From NCBI RefSeq assembly GCF_003946645.1, contig NZ_RHOU01000007.1:60471-124470 (forward strand): a DNA stretch of 64,000 bases, read 5' to 3'. The notes below the pieces were generated by a model. The model searched no databases, was not told the origin of the DNA, and saw nothing but the letters and a program-made list of their open reading frames with translations. Shown in pieces: positions 9,901 through 17,226 of the stretch (position 1 is the stretch's first letter; each line of letters opens with the position of its first letter). Both the position numbers and the translations under genes were made by a program. Source of the stretch: Lapidilactobacillus wuchangensis. Its GTDB lineage: Bacteria; Bacillota; Bacilli; Lactobacillales; Lactobacillaceae.

Positions 9901-10081
9901 CGGTCAAGGGTGTATATTCCCAATGATTCATGGTTTTAATTCGCAAATAAATATTGCTTAGGCTACCATCCAAAGCATTACCCTTGATTTGGTTGACCAT
10001 AATACCATCATCACTAATTTGGCCAATCGCACCATTATGCAACAAAGTCATCTGTAATCGACCATTTTTTATTTTAGGCAT
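6944..10081 (-). CDS. GH94-type 1,2-beta-oligoglucan phosphorylase-like enzyme
   Basis: A 1045-residue protein. The ATG at 10081 is chosen over an upstream in-frame ATG (10147) because GAGAGGG lies 6-10 nt before it and the longer form would overlap the GH3 gene. The N-terminal half is a beta-sandwich-rich region; the C-terminal half is an alpha/alpha-barrel with GGAAWGTRDL (about residues 619-628) and GDWDDTLQP (753-761), where GH94 enzymes keep their general-acid Asp. Length, the GDWDD motif and the neighbours (GH3, CUT1 transporter, LacI) match the 1,2-beta-oligoglucan phosphorylases described in Listeria innocua and Lachnoclostridium. These split sophoro-oligosaccharides with phosphate to alpha-glucose-1-phosphate. 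No signal peptide: cytoplasmic. Exact linkage specificity is inferred. Confidence 0.75.
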   Translation of the reverse strand: MPKIKNGRLQMTLLHNGAIGQISDDGIMVNQIKGNALDGSLSNIYLRIKTMNHWEYTPLTGPSADSQVTYSNNTVLWRGNFHQIAYQVKLLLGADQWFWQINLTSSTEVEADLTYAQDLGLGEEGFVTSNEAYASQYLDHFISQQDSHITIATRQNQAQKGGYPYLQEGSFSPLDSFSTDGIQFFGTSYRQNNVPVAMQREKLENKNYQYELGLTALRTKPFKVTGKTTEVVFYNAFQVSQPAANQTLLFDSPKLQQTYQDVLGQTTTPTTKLASTKLALPFAESIAGKAYTSAELQELFMDQKQVEKDQNGQILSFFTADNSHVVLPNKEVAQQRQTGNIILAGRTITPGTPLLASTQFMSGIFQSHIVFGNTNMNILATNVRDPYNLFKVTGTRIYLKVAGKYRVLGLPSAYVMTYNGADWYYKFADDTVIVSSDAASEHQQISLQLRSLQNRKYDVLVTTQLNDTTMGATPEISTKDFKTVITPAAGTLVAQRNKQLGYQIDYHNYHGQQLKLTDENSLFGNSDHEITDQLVASYQQTDSFEIITGLKNAELVHCDIKQERSAHSNYLEEILRHFKLNTNDIDQVDKVQQTNIIMRWFAHDALVHLLSPHGLEQYGGAAWGTRDLSQGPTEFFLSTGHYQQVRQIILKLYAHQFVENGNWPQWFMFDEYSDQFADESHGDVIVWPLKVVADYLAVTNDQSILTEQLPYMSLTTKKMTEEKATLSAHIKKQLDYIQDHFLFDTYVSAYGDGDWDDTLQPADPAQKQTMASTWTEELTIETMRKCQQVFTENHDLQELTAKLAKNMMADFTKYFEQDSVLPGFIRMNAQHEVTPLIHPKDGITGIDYRLLPLSQGVLSQILTGDKADQALSLIKTHLLFPDGVRLMDKPSTYHGGTSIIFKRAEQAANFGREIGLLYVHAHIRYAEAIATHGDQATSWELLQLVNPIRLQARVKNAALRQANTYFSSSDADFSDRYQAQTEFDRLKSQTIPVKGGWRLYSSGPGIYIGSILNDIFSISTRKTFNQSAFSEDISFAPEVKLSINH

Positions 10082-10115
10082 GTTATCCCTCTCTCCATTC
10101 ATTTCTAAATCTGAT

Positions 10116-12269
10116 TTATTTAATAACAAAAGGTACTGCAACAACATTTTCTGAATCTAGGCCAACCATCAGTGTATATTGTCCCGCATCCACATACTTT
10201 TCAAGATTCGTGTGCACTGCGGCGAAACGTTCGCAAGGAATGCTTATTCTAAACTTCTGACTACTATTAGCCGTGATGGTTACCTTATCGAAATCAACTA
10301 AGCTCTTAACGGGACGAACAGTTTCACTAACATGTTGATGAACATAAGCTTCAATAACTGTCTTGCCTTGACGAGACGACTGATTTACCAAAGTCACATT
10401 TACTTGTAGTTTGCCGTCAGTAGTGATTTGATCAGCTACTATTTCAACGTCTTTAACTTTAATCTCGGCATAGCTGAGACCAAAGCCAAACGGATATAAT
10501 GGTGAATTCTTTTGGTCGGTGTATTTAGACTGATACTTATTTTCATCGTCTTCAGGTGTATTAGTAATTGGGCGACCAGTACGATAATGATTGTAATAAA
10601 TGGGTACTTGGCCAACTGACCGTGGGAAAGTCATTGGTAATTTACCACTTGGATTAACTTTACCAAGCAAAATATTACTAATTGCCTTGGCACCACGAGA
10701 TCCAGGGAACCAAGCAAATACAACTGCATCTGACAATGCATCTACTTCACTTAAGTCCATTGGACGACCAGAAATAATGAGACTGATGATCGGTTTATTT
10801 AATTGGGCCAATTTTCTTAATAGCATTAGTTGTTCGTCCGGCAGCTTAATATTGGTTAAACTTGTTGCCTCACCACTCTCGGAACTTGGTAGGCCCAAGG
10901 CAACGATAATGACATCCTGCTGCCGTGCAACTGTCACTGCCGCTGCCAATTCTTTTTGATTTAACGAGCGGTAGGCAACGCCTGTGGCAACCTTCAAGTT
11001 TGGCATTTCTGCTCCAAGGGCTGATTGAATCGACTCAGTTTCGGACGCTTTACCTTGCCAAGACCAACTACCCAATAAATCACCAGTCTCAGCAACTGGC
11101 CCAATTAAAGCGGCCTGTGTGTCTGCAGCTAAAGGTAATGTTTGCCGCTGATTTTTCAATAAAACAATTGATTCTTCAGCTGCAGTTTGTGCTGCTGTTA
11201 AATTTGCTGAGGTCTTAATTTCGCTTTGTTCACGTTCTTCTGTGATGCCACGATATGGATCATCAAACAAACCTAATTTATCTTTTAATTCAAGAATTCT
11301 GGTGACAGACTCATCAATTAAATCAGCCGTTGTTTGATCTAAGCTAGCCGCCTTTTTTAAATATTTAGAATAAGCAAAAGCCATCATGTCAATATCTACG
11401 CCAGCTTTTAGCGCTAGATCGGCCGCCGTCTCCAAATCACCAGCCACACTATGATTGATTAATTCCGCAATGGCATCCCAATCAGAGATAAGTACACCAT
11501 CAAACTTCAATTCATTTCGCAAAATATCGCGCATTAAATGCTGGTTGGCAGTGGCTGGTACACCAAATAAGGTATTAAATGAGGTCATCACCAACAGAGC
11601 CTGTGCATCAACTGCTGCTTGATATGCTGGCAAATATTGTTCTTTAAAACGCCATTCCGAAATATCAACAGTATTGTATTCCCGGCCAGCTTCTGGCGCA
11701 CCATACGCGGCAAAGTGCTTCACGCAGGCTGCCACATGTTGACCATCTAAATCAGTACCTTGAAATCCGCGAACACTGGCGTCAGCCATCACAGAATTCA
11801 AGTACGGATCTTCCCCAGTTGACTCCATTACTCGACCCCAACGTGGATCACGTACTAAATCAACCATTGGTGCAAAAGTAACATGAACACCACCAGCTGC
11901 AGATTCTTGGGCAGCTACTTGCGAAGCTATTTTCATCGTTTCTGGATTAAAACTAGCGCCTAATGCTAAAGGAATCGGGAAAATAGTTTGATAGCCATGA
12001 ACAACATCAGCCATAAATAATAATGGTACTTTTAGGCGACTGTTCTTTAAGTAATCGTGTTGAATCTGACGAACTTTTTTAGCTCCGGAAATTCCTAAAA
12101 CTGATCCGACTGTATAAACAGTATCAAGTGTTAAATTAGATGATTTCATTGGTCCAGTAATAACGGCTTGACCATCCTGGAAAAAGTCAGCACTCAATTG
12201 GATTAATTGTCCAATTTTTTCTTCAATTGTCATTTGCTGCATAATATTCTGTACTTTTTGCGAGCTCAT
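10116..12269 (-). CDS. GH3 beta-glucosidase, copy 2
   Basis: A complete 717-residue GH3 enzyme: N-terminal TIM-like domain with the nucleophile in ISDW (Asp263), alpha/beta sandwich domain (about 360-560, with SGEATS), and a C-terminal fibronectin-III-like domain (about 610-700). AAAGGTAGG precedes the ATG. It sits 34 bp upstream of the GH94 gene in the same operon. Lin1840, the GH3 next to the Listeria phosphorylase, hydrolyses sophorose, and a similar job (cleaving the disaccharide the phosphorylase leaves) is inferred. It is a close paralogue of the enzyme at 1-1731. No signal peptide. Confidence 0.9.
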   Translation of the reverse strand: MSSQKVQNIMQQMTIEEKIGQLIQLSADFFQDGQAVITGPMKSSNLTLDTVYTVGSVLGISGAKKVRQIQHDYLKNSRLKVPLLFMADVVHGYQTIFPIPLALGASFNPETMKIASQVAAQESAAGGVHVTFAPMVDLVRDPRWGRVMESTGEDPYLNSVMADASVRGFQGTDLDGQHVAACVKHFAAYGAPEAGREYNTVDISEWRFKEQYLPAYQAAVDAQALLVMTSFNTLFGVPATANQHLMRDILRNELKFDGVLISDWDAIAELINHSVAGDLETAADLALKAGVDIDMMAFAYSKYLKKAASLDQTTADLIDESVTRILELKDKLGLFDDPYRGITEEREQSEIKTSANLTAAQTAAEESIVLLKNQRQTLPLAADTQAALIGPVAETGDLLGSWSWQGKASETESIQSALGAEMPNLKVATGVAYRSLNQKELAAAVTVARQQDVIIVALGLPSSESGEATSLTNIKLPDEQLMLLRKLAQLNKPIISLIISGRPMDLSEVDALSDAVVFAWFPGSRGAKAISNILLGKVNPSGKLPMTFPRSVGQVPIYYNHYRTGRPITNTPEDDENKYQSKYTDQKNSPLYPFGFGLSYAEIKVKDVEIVADQITTDGKLQVNVTLVNQSSRQGKTVIEAYVHQHVSETVRPVKSLVDFDKVTITANSSQKFRISIPCERFAAVHTNLEKYVDAGQYTLMVGLDSENVVAVPFVIK

Positions 12270-12301
12270 AATAAAACCTACCTTTTTATATAAACGTTTA
12301 A

Positions 12302-13120
12302 CTAAATCAATTCAAGATCAGCAATTAATGGCAAATGGTCGGAAGCTGTCGATTTAATTGTTCTGATATCATGAAATTTAATATTAGGTGTCACAATAAT
12401 ATTGTCGATCGTATTCACTTTCATAACGGGATCGATGCCAATAAAAGTATCATGCCAAGTTCCTTGATAACCATTAGCTAACTCAAATTCAGGCTTGAAT
12501 ACTTGCCAATCAGTTGTATTCAAATCAGCGTTGAAATCACCTGTGATCACTTTGTATGGTGTTTTGTCAGCCAATACTGCGGATTTCAATTGCTGCATTT
12601 GATTTAATCGTAATTCTAAAAATTCAAAACTCAAATGAGTATTATAGAACGCGACTTGCTTAGTACCTACTTCAAAGACCACTCGTTGATAAGCTCGAGG
12701 TTCGATGACTTTTAAACCATATTTAGCGAATAAATCATTACGGACTTGCACTGTCTCTGGTTTGGATTCATTAATATTGGCATAGGCAGCAATTAGTTCA
12801 GCCTCGTGTTCTTGACCCAAAGCACCATTATCATAATTCCAGTTATCCGTCTTAAGAAATGGCAGCTGCCCAACAACAGCATTACCATAGCCACCACCAC
12901 CATAAGGACTTGCAGCGCCAAAATACTGTTGTGGATAAGCCTGAAAATAATCCAAAGTATTATAGGCCACTCCTGAGAAGCGATGATTCTGCCAGTTGAT
13001 TTCTTGTAATCCAGCAATATCTACATGTTCTTCAACTAATAATCTCGCCTGAGCAACGCTTTTTGCTTGTTGCGACATACAACTAAGATTATAGGTTGCT
13101 ACCCTAATGCAGTCTTCCAT
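12302..13120 (-). CDS. Endonuclease/exonuclease/phosphatase-fold hydrolase
   Basis: A 272-residue protein of the EEP (DNase I/exonuclease III/phosphodiesterase) fold. Motifs in order: ATYN near residue 9, LQEIN (metal-binding Glu), FYNTHLS (His), TGDFNAD, and the C-terminal ASDHLP (Asp-His). All the metal and catalytic residues usual for the fold appear present. No signal peptide. It is the first gene of the operon with GH3 (32 bp away) and the GH94 enzyme. Members cleave phosphodiester or phosphomonoester bonds in nucleic acids, lipids or sugars; the substrate here cannot be told from sequence. Its place suggests a metabolic phosphatase/phosphodiesterase rather than DNA repair. Confidence 0.8.
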   Translation of the reverse strand: MEDCIRVATYNLSCMSQQAKSVAQARLLVEEHVDIAGLQEINWQNHRFSGVAYNTLDYFQAYPQQYFGAASPYGGGGYGNAVVGQLPFLKTDNWNYDNGALGQEHEAELIAAYANINESKPETVQVRNDLFAKYGLKVIEPRAYQRVVFEVGTKQVAFYNTHLSFEFLELRLNQMQQLKSAVLADKTPYKVITGDFNADLNTTDWQVFKPEFELANGYQGTWHDTFIGIDPVMKVNTIDNIIVTPNIKFHDIRTIKSTASDHLPLIADLELI

Positions 13121-13184
13121 TCAAAAAACTCCTTATCTATGCTAAAAGTGATAAAAACATTTTCAACATTTAGTTTGAGTTATC

Positions 13185-13233
13185 ATCGAAACGTTTCGAT
13201 TAAAAGTATATAGCGTTTCCAATTGGAAAGCAA
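13185..13233 (-). promoter_or_regulatory. Promoter, LacI operator and cre-like site of the EEP-GH3-GH94 operon
   Basis: Minus-strand -35 TTGCTT (13228-13233) and -10 TATACT (13205-13210) with 17 bp between. Downstream is a perfect 16-bp palindrome, ATCGAAACGTTTCGAT (13185-13200), the best copy of the putative LacI operator. A cre-like TGGAAACGCTATAT (13208-13221) overlaps the -10, and a second perfect palindrome TTTCCAATTGGAAA (13216-13229) lies in the spacer. Confidence 0.8.
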
Positions 13234-13270
13234 ACGTTATTTAATAAAACTGAAAATCCTTACTAATAAA

Positions 13271-13308
13271 AAGGTCATTGACTTAGCTTCTGCTAATTCA
13301 GTGACCTT
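13271..13308 (-). terminator. Terminator of the GH65 gene
   Basis: A 17-position stem with a 4-nt loop (AAGGTCA arm, inner TTAGC/GCTAA), followed by TTTTTATT on the minus strand, 43 bp past the GH65 stop. It separates the GH65 gene from the promoter at 13185-13233. Confidence 0.85.
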
Positions 13309-13350
13309 CAAGAATTTTTCAATTTTAAGCTGACGCCTAATCCTATTTAA

Positions 13351-15675
13351 TTAATACGCACAAGTCACGATTTGATGTGGCGCTACCTCAACCACCTGAT
13401 CCTTGCCTTGAATAATTGAGACGGTTGTTTTGCCTGTGTTATTAATGGCGATTTGTTTGGCGGTAATTTCGAAATTGATTTTATTATCACGCCAGAAAAT
13501 CGGAAAAGTTAATTTTTGCCACTCATTGGGTAAATGCGGATCAACTCGTAATAAATCACGGTCAATCTGGATGCCCGCAAATCCTTGAATTGTGCTATTC
13601 CAGATTTGGGCCATCGCGGCAGCGTGAATCCCAACATCAGAACCAGTTGGATTATCATTCAAATCCACTAGCCCAGCCTGGTGGAAAAGGTCATAGGCTT
13701 TATCGGCCTGGTCATTGCGGGCACGAACAACGGCATAACTACCATAAGACAAGGAAGAATCGTGTTGCGTCCGCTCTTCATAATAATCAATATTCGTCGT
13801 CACCGCTTTTTGCGTAAAGTAATGGCGAAAGGCTTGCAAAATCAAAACCACGTCGGCCTGCTTACTGATTTGATACTGATTAACGGTATCAATACTCATG
13901 TCGCGCAACAAATGATCACCAGCCGGATTTTGAAATTGCGAAGTATTAAAATTCGGCAAAGTCAAAAAAGTATCATTTTCTGGAAGAATGTTATCACTAT
14001 TAACCTTGGGCAAATAAAAGTCGGCCGTAATGCGCTCAAGATCACGTTGTAGCTGTGGTAAATCAAAGCATTCGGCACAATGAGCATAAGTCGCGGGATG
14101 ATCTTTCAAATTGGCAATCCATTGTAGGGCATTAACCATATTATAAAAGGCCATATAATTCGTGTAGGCATTATTATCAACGTGCTCCTTATACTCGTCG
14201 GGACCAATGACATCACGAATTTCGTAGCGCCGCCGCTTCTCATTGTAGTGAACCCGACTGGTCCAAAAATGGGCGCTATCAAATAAAATTTCTAACCCAT
14301 GAGTTAAGAAATAATCATCGCCCTCGGGTAAACCGATACAATACTGTAACAAGGTGTAGGCCACATCCGCCGTAATGTGCACCTCAATCTCCCCCGTCCA
14401 AATTCTCGACGGTTTGCCAGTATCGATATTGAAGCTGCCCCATTTTGGCGTCGTCTCACCATGAGTAACGTCCGCCGATTCCCAAGGATATTGGGCACCA
14501 CGATAGCCGTTCGTCACGGCGTTACGACGACTGGCTGGCAGCTGTTGGTAGCGATAATTAACTAAATTACGGGCAATTTTTGGAAATTCATATTGGAAAT
14601 AAGGAAAAATAAACATATCAGTATCCCAGAAGGCATGACCTTTATAGCCTTCACCTGACAGCCCTTTTGCCGCTATGCTGGTCTGATCATCATCTTTCGC
14701 CGTCATGACATGTAAATGATAGCGACCAAAATTCAAAAGTAGCTGGTCCAGCGAATTCGTACTGGTGATTTCAATTGGCACAACTTGCCAAACTTCGCGT
14801 TGCCAAGCACGATTGCTTAACAATAAATTTTTCCGATAGCCGTCATCTTTAGCTGCTCGGGCAATGTGTCGAGCGCGATGAAACAGGCTTTCCTGATCAT
14901 GATAGATTGAATCGCGATCTCGCGAAGTGGTAATTGCTGAAAAAGTCTCGAAAGTAAAAGTGGTATCTTTAGCAAGTTTGAATTGATAAATCTTGTCGAT
15001 GCGCCGCCGATCAACAGAAGCCGTCACTTTCTCAGGATCTTGGCTCATCTCTGTTAATTGATAAATCACCGCGTCTAAATTACGATCTAGCCCGGAAAAT
15101 TGATAAGATAAGCCGTCATCTTTTTCATGGCGTTGTTGACCATCAGCAAAATATTGGGTTCCATGATTACCAACTTGGCCATTGATCGAAGTGGTGTAAT
15201 TCAATTCCGTATCCTGGGCGGGGGTAATTTTAATTTGCGAGACGATCAAATGCTTCTCAGCAAAAGAAGCAAACCGGTGAAATTCGATCTGGTAACGGCG
15301 CCCAGCCATTTCCCATTTGGCGACCCGCACACTTTCGCCATTACTGATATTTAAATAACGTTTATAATTCGTTAATTTGCCCCGGGTCAAATCAAATAAC
15401 TGACCATCCAACTCAATTTCATTACCAACAATATCAGGAAAATTAGGCAGTTCAGGCACCGTACTGCCACCAGCCGTCTGGAAAGTCCCATTGACGAATA
15501 ACCCACGAACCTGAAAAGGATAGGTCTCTTCGTGGGTCGCACGCAACCCTAAATAACCATTCCCCAGACAAAAAATCGATTCAAACTTTTGTTGATGGGT
15601 CACATCAAAAAAGCGTTCATACAGCTTATTCTCACGACCAGTACTATAGGCTAGCAATTGGTTAATATTTTTCAT
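13351..15675 (-). CDS. GH65 alpha-glucoside phosphorylase
   Basis: A 774-residue family 65 glycoside phosphorylase (maltose, trehalose, kojibiose or nigerose phosphorylase group). The N-terminal beta-sandwich (1-280) is followed by the alpha/alpha barrel with FWDTDMFIFP (349-358) and the catalytic Glu494 in VIGPDEYKEHVDNNAY (489-504), then a small C-terminal beta domain. The general acid and family signature are intact; the exact disaccharide cannot be read from sequence. The product would be beta-glucose-1-phosphate, which needs a beta-phosphoglucomutase not present in this window. Monocistronic, with promoter 15763-15792 and terminator 13271-13308. Cytoplasmic. Confidence 0.9.
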   Translation of the reverse strand: MKNINQLLAYSTGRENKLYERFFDVTHQQKFESIFCLGNGYLGLRATHEETYPFQVRGLFVNGTFQTAGGSTVPELPNFPDIVGNEIELDGQLFDLTRGKLTNYKRYLNISNGESVRVAKWEMAGRRYQIEFHRFASFAEKHLIVSQIKITPAQDTELNYTTSINGQVGNHGTQYFADGQQRHEKDDGLSYQFSGLDRNLDAVIYQLTEMSQDPEKVTASVDRRRIDKIYQFKLAKDTTFTFETFSAITTSRDRDSIYHDQESLFHRARHIARAAKDDGYRKNLLLSNRAWQREVWQVVPIEITSTNSLDQLLLNFGRYHLHVMTAKDDDQTSIAAKGLSGEGYKGHAFWDTDMFIFPYFQYEFPKIARNLVNYRYQQLPASRRNAVTNGYRGAQYPWESADVTHGETTPKWGSFNIDTGKPSRIWTGEIEVHITADVAYTLLQYCIGLPEGDDYFLTHGLEILFDSAHFWTSRVHYNEKRRRYEIRDVIGPDEYKEHVDNNAYTNYMAFYNMVNALQWIANLKDHPATYAHCAECFDLPQLQRDLERITADFYLPKVNSDNILPENDTFLTLPNFNTSQFQNPAGDHLLRDMSIDTVNQYQISKQADVVLILQAFRHYFTQKAVTTNIDYYEERTQHDSSLSYGSYAVVRARNDQADKAYDLFHQAGLVDLNDNPTGSDVGIHAAAMAQIWNSTIQGFAGIQIDRDLLRVDPHLPNEWQKLTFPIFWRDNKINFEITAKQIAINNTGKTTVSIIQGKDQVVEVAPHQIVTCAY

Positions 15676-15724
15676 TGTGAAACCGTCCCCTCAGAAGTCA
15701 AATTACGCCATTGGCCAATTTCGA

Positions 15725-15792
15725 AATTACCAGTAATTAATCAGACGTGCTTAGCTATCCTGAGTATATTGGGGAGCTTCCATGAGTGTCAA
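15725..15792 (-). promoter_or_regulatory. Promoter and palindrome of the GH65 gene
   Basis: Minus-strand -35 TTGACA (15787-15792) and -10 TATACT (15763-15768), 18 bp apart, near consensus. Downstream in the leader lies AATTACCAGTAATT (15725-15738; 6-bp arms, 2-bp centre) and a palindrome ATTGGCCAAT (15710-15719), either of which could be an operator; no regulator gene is adjacent. Confidence 0.7.
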
Positions 15793-15873
15793 AACATCAA
15801 GCCGAAATTGCGCAACTACTTGTCTGGACTGGAAAAGATAGACAATAGAGAACTAATTTTTAACTCATAAAAC

Positions 15874-15919
15874 AAAAAAATCTCTCTCCAAATCACCAAA
15901 CTCATGATTCAAAGAGAGA
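15874..15919 (-). terminator. Terminator of the ara-GH43-GH27 operon
   Basis: TCTCTCT and AGAGAGA arms (15881-15895 with 15905-15919, extended by wobble pairs) followed by TTTTTTT on the minus strand, 12 bp past the GH27 stop codon. Confidence 0.8.
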
Positions 15920-15931
15920 AAATTAGATGGT

Positions 15932-17182
15932 CTATTTATTCATTCCCAAAAACGCACCATGGCTGGCAATCGTTAGATTCGTTGCGAGGTGCTGATCTTG
16001 CTGTCGCCATAAATCAGTTAACGATTGCTGACCTAATTGCGCAACAATTGTTTCTGGTAACTGCCGCTCCTGATCAGCCAAATTAAAAATAGCCAGATAG
16101 GTCTTGGTCTCACTATGAGCTAGCCAAACGCGCCAATTGTCTTGGTCGATAATTTCTCGTTGATCGATTAGCGTGTGGTGCATTTCTAAAACTTTCTTGT
16201 TTGTCAAAAGTTTTAGAATTTCTGGATCCAAATCAGTGAGCCGTCCGCCAAACATTAGTGGTGATTGGCAAATCGTCCACAGGCTCATCAAACTGTACTG
16301 CTCGGCCCGAGTAAATTGACTGACATTTTCTTCACCGTAACAAACGCGGACGTGACCAAAAGGAATCATATCGCAATCAGGCCAATTGCCGGGGCGAATA
16401 AATGGTGCCCATTCAGCGGCACGGTCAAACATATTCCGTAAAGCCGCCCAATTATCCCAGAAATCATCCGTGATCCGCCACATATTGGCATTGTTCTGGA
16501 AAAAGTGGCCATTTTTCAACGCCGCTGGACCTGGTGATAATGACAAAACCATTGGTCGACCAGCTTGATCAATTGCTTGTCGAATCGCTGCAATTTCTGG
16601 CTTATGGGCATCGTGATAGAGCTTAGCATCGGCAATATCATCAACCTTGATGAAATCAACGCCCCAGCTAGCATATAATTCAAATAAAGAATTATAGTAT
16701 TGTTGGCCAGCCGGTAAGCTAACATCAACACCATACATATCAGAATTCCATTCACAAATATTGTTTAGAGCAATATCGCGAGCGCGCAAATCTGTACCCA
16801 AAATTGCGGTGTTCTGTGCCACAGCTTGGCGGGGAATTCCCCGCATCATATGCATCCCAAATTTCAACCCTAAACTGTGCAAATAGTCGCCAATTGGCTT
16901 GAAGCCTTGGCCATTAGCGGCTGAAGGGAAGCGTTCCTCAGCCGGAATCAATCGTGAATATTGATCCATGCGTAATGGCGCAAACGTGTGGTAAGCCATG
17001 GACTCAGCGGTTGGCTCACTCCACTGAATATCAATTACGAAGTAGTCCCAACCGAATTGTTTTAAATGCTCAGCTTGATATTCGGCTTGAGCACGAACTT
17101 GCTTTTCATTAATTGAGGCGCCATAGGCATCCCATGAATTCCATCCCATTGGCGGTGTTTGTGCAAAATCTAAAAATGACAT
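15932..17182 (-). CDS. GH27-family glycosidase (alpha-galactosidase or beta-L-arabinopyranosidase-like)
   Basis: A 416-residue family 27 enzyme with the clan-D start PPMGWNSWD (10-18), nucleophile Asp181 in FIKVDDI, and acid/base Asp in RITDDFW (Asp239/Asp240). A C-terminal beta domain follows. The usual KYDNC signature is changed to KVDDI, so this is not a typical alpha-galactosidase. GH27 also contains beta-L-arabinopyranosidases, and the last position in an arabinose operon (45 bp after the GH43 gene) makes that activity plausible. No signal peptide, so it would act on imported oligosaccharides. Confidence 0.78.
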   Translation of the reverse strand: MSFLDFAQTPPMGWNSWDAYGASINEKQVRAQAEYQAEHLKQFGWDYFVIDIQWSEPTAESMAYHTFAPLRMDQYSRLIPAEERFPSAANGQGFKPIGDYLHSLGLKFGMHMMRGIPRQAVAQNTAILGTDLRARDIALNNICEWNSDMYGVDVSLPAGQQYYNSLFELYASWGVDFIKVDDIADAKLYHDAHKPEIAAIRQAIDQAGRPMVLSLSPGPAALKNGHFFQNNANMWRITDDFWDNWAALRNMFDRAAEWAPFIRPGNWPDCDMIPFGHVRVCYGEENVSQFTRAEQYSLMSLWTICQSPLMFGGRLTDLDPEILKLLTNKKVLEMHHTLIDQREIIDQDNWRVWLAHSETKTYLAIFNLADQERQLPETIVAQLGQQSLTDLWRQQDQHLATNLTIASHGAFLGMNK

Positions 17183-17226
17183 AATTATTGCTCCTTAAGC
17201 TCAGCGTTTTGAACGCCGTTATAAAA

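Noticed and set aside
6944..10147. Longer N terminus for the GH94-like enzyme
   Set aside because: The ATG at 10081 has the ribosome site and avoids overlap with the GH3 stop at 10116.
13681..14052. 123-codon plus-strand frame opposite the GH65 gene
   Set aside because: No ribosome site or family pattern; mirror of a clear GH65 coding sequence.
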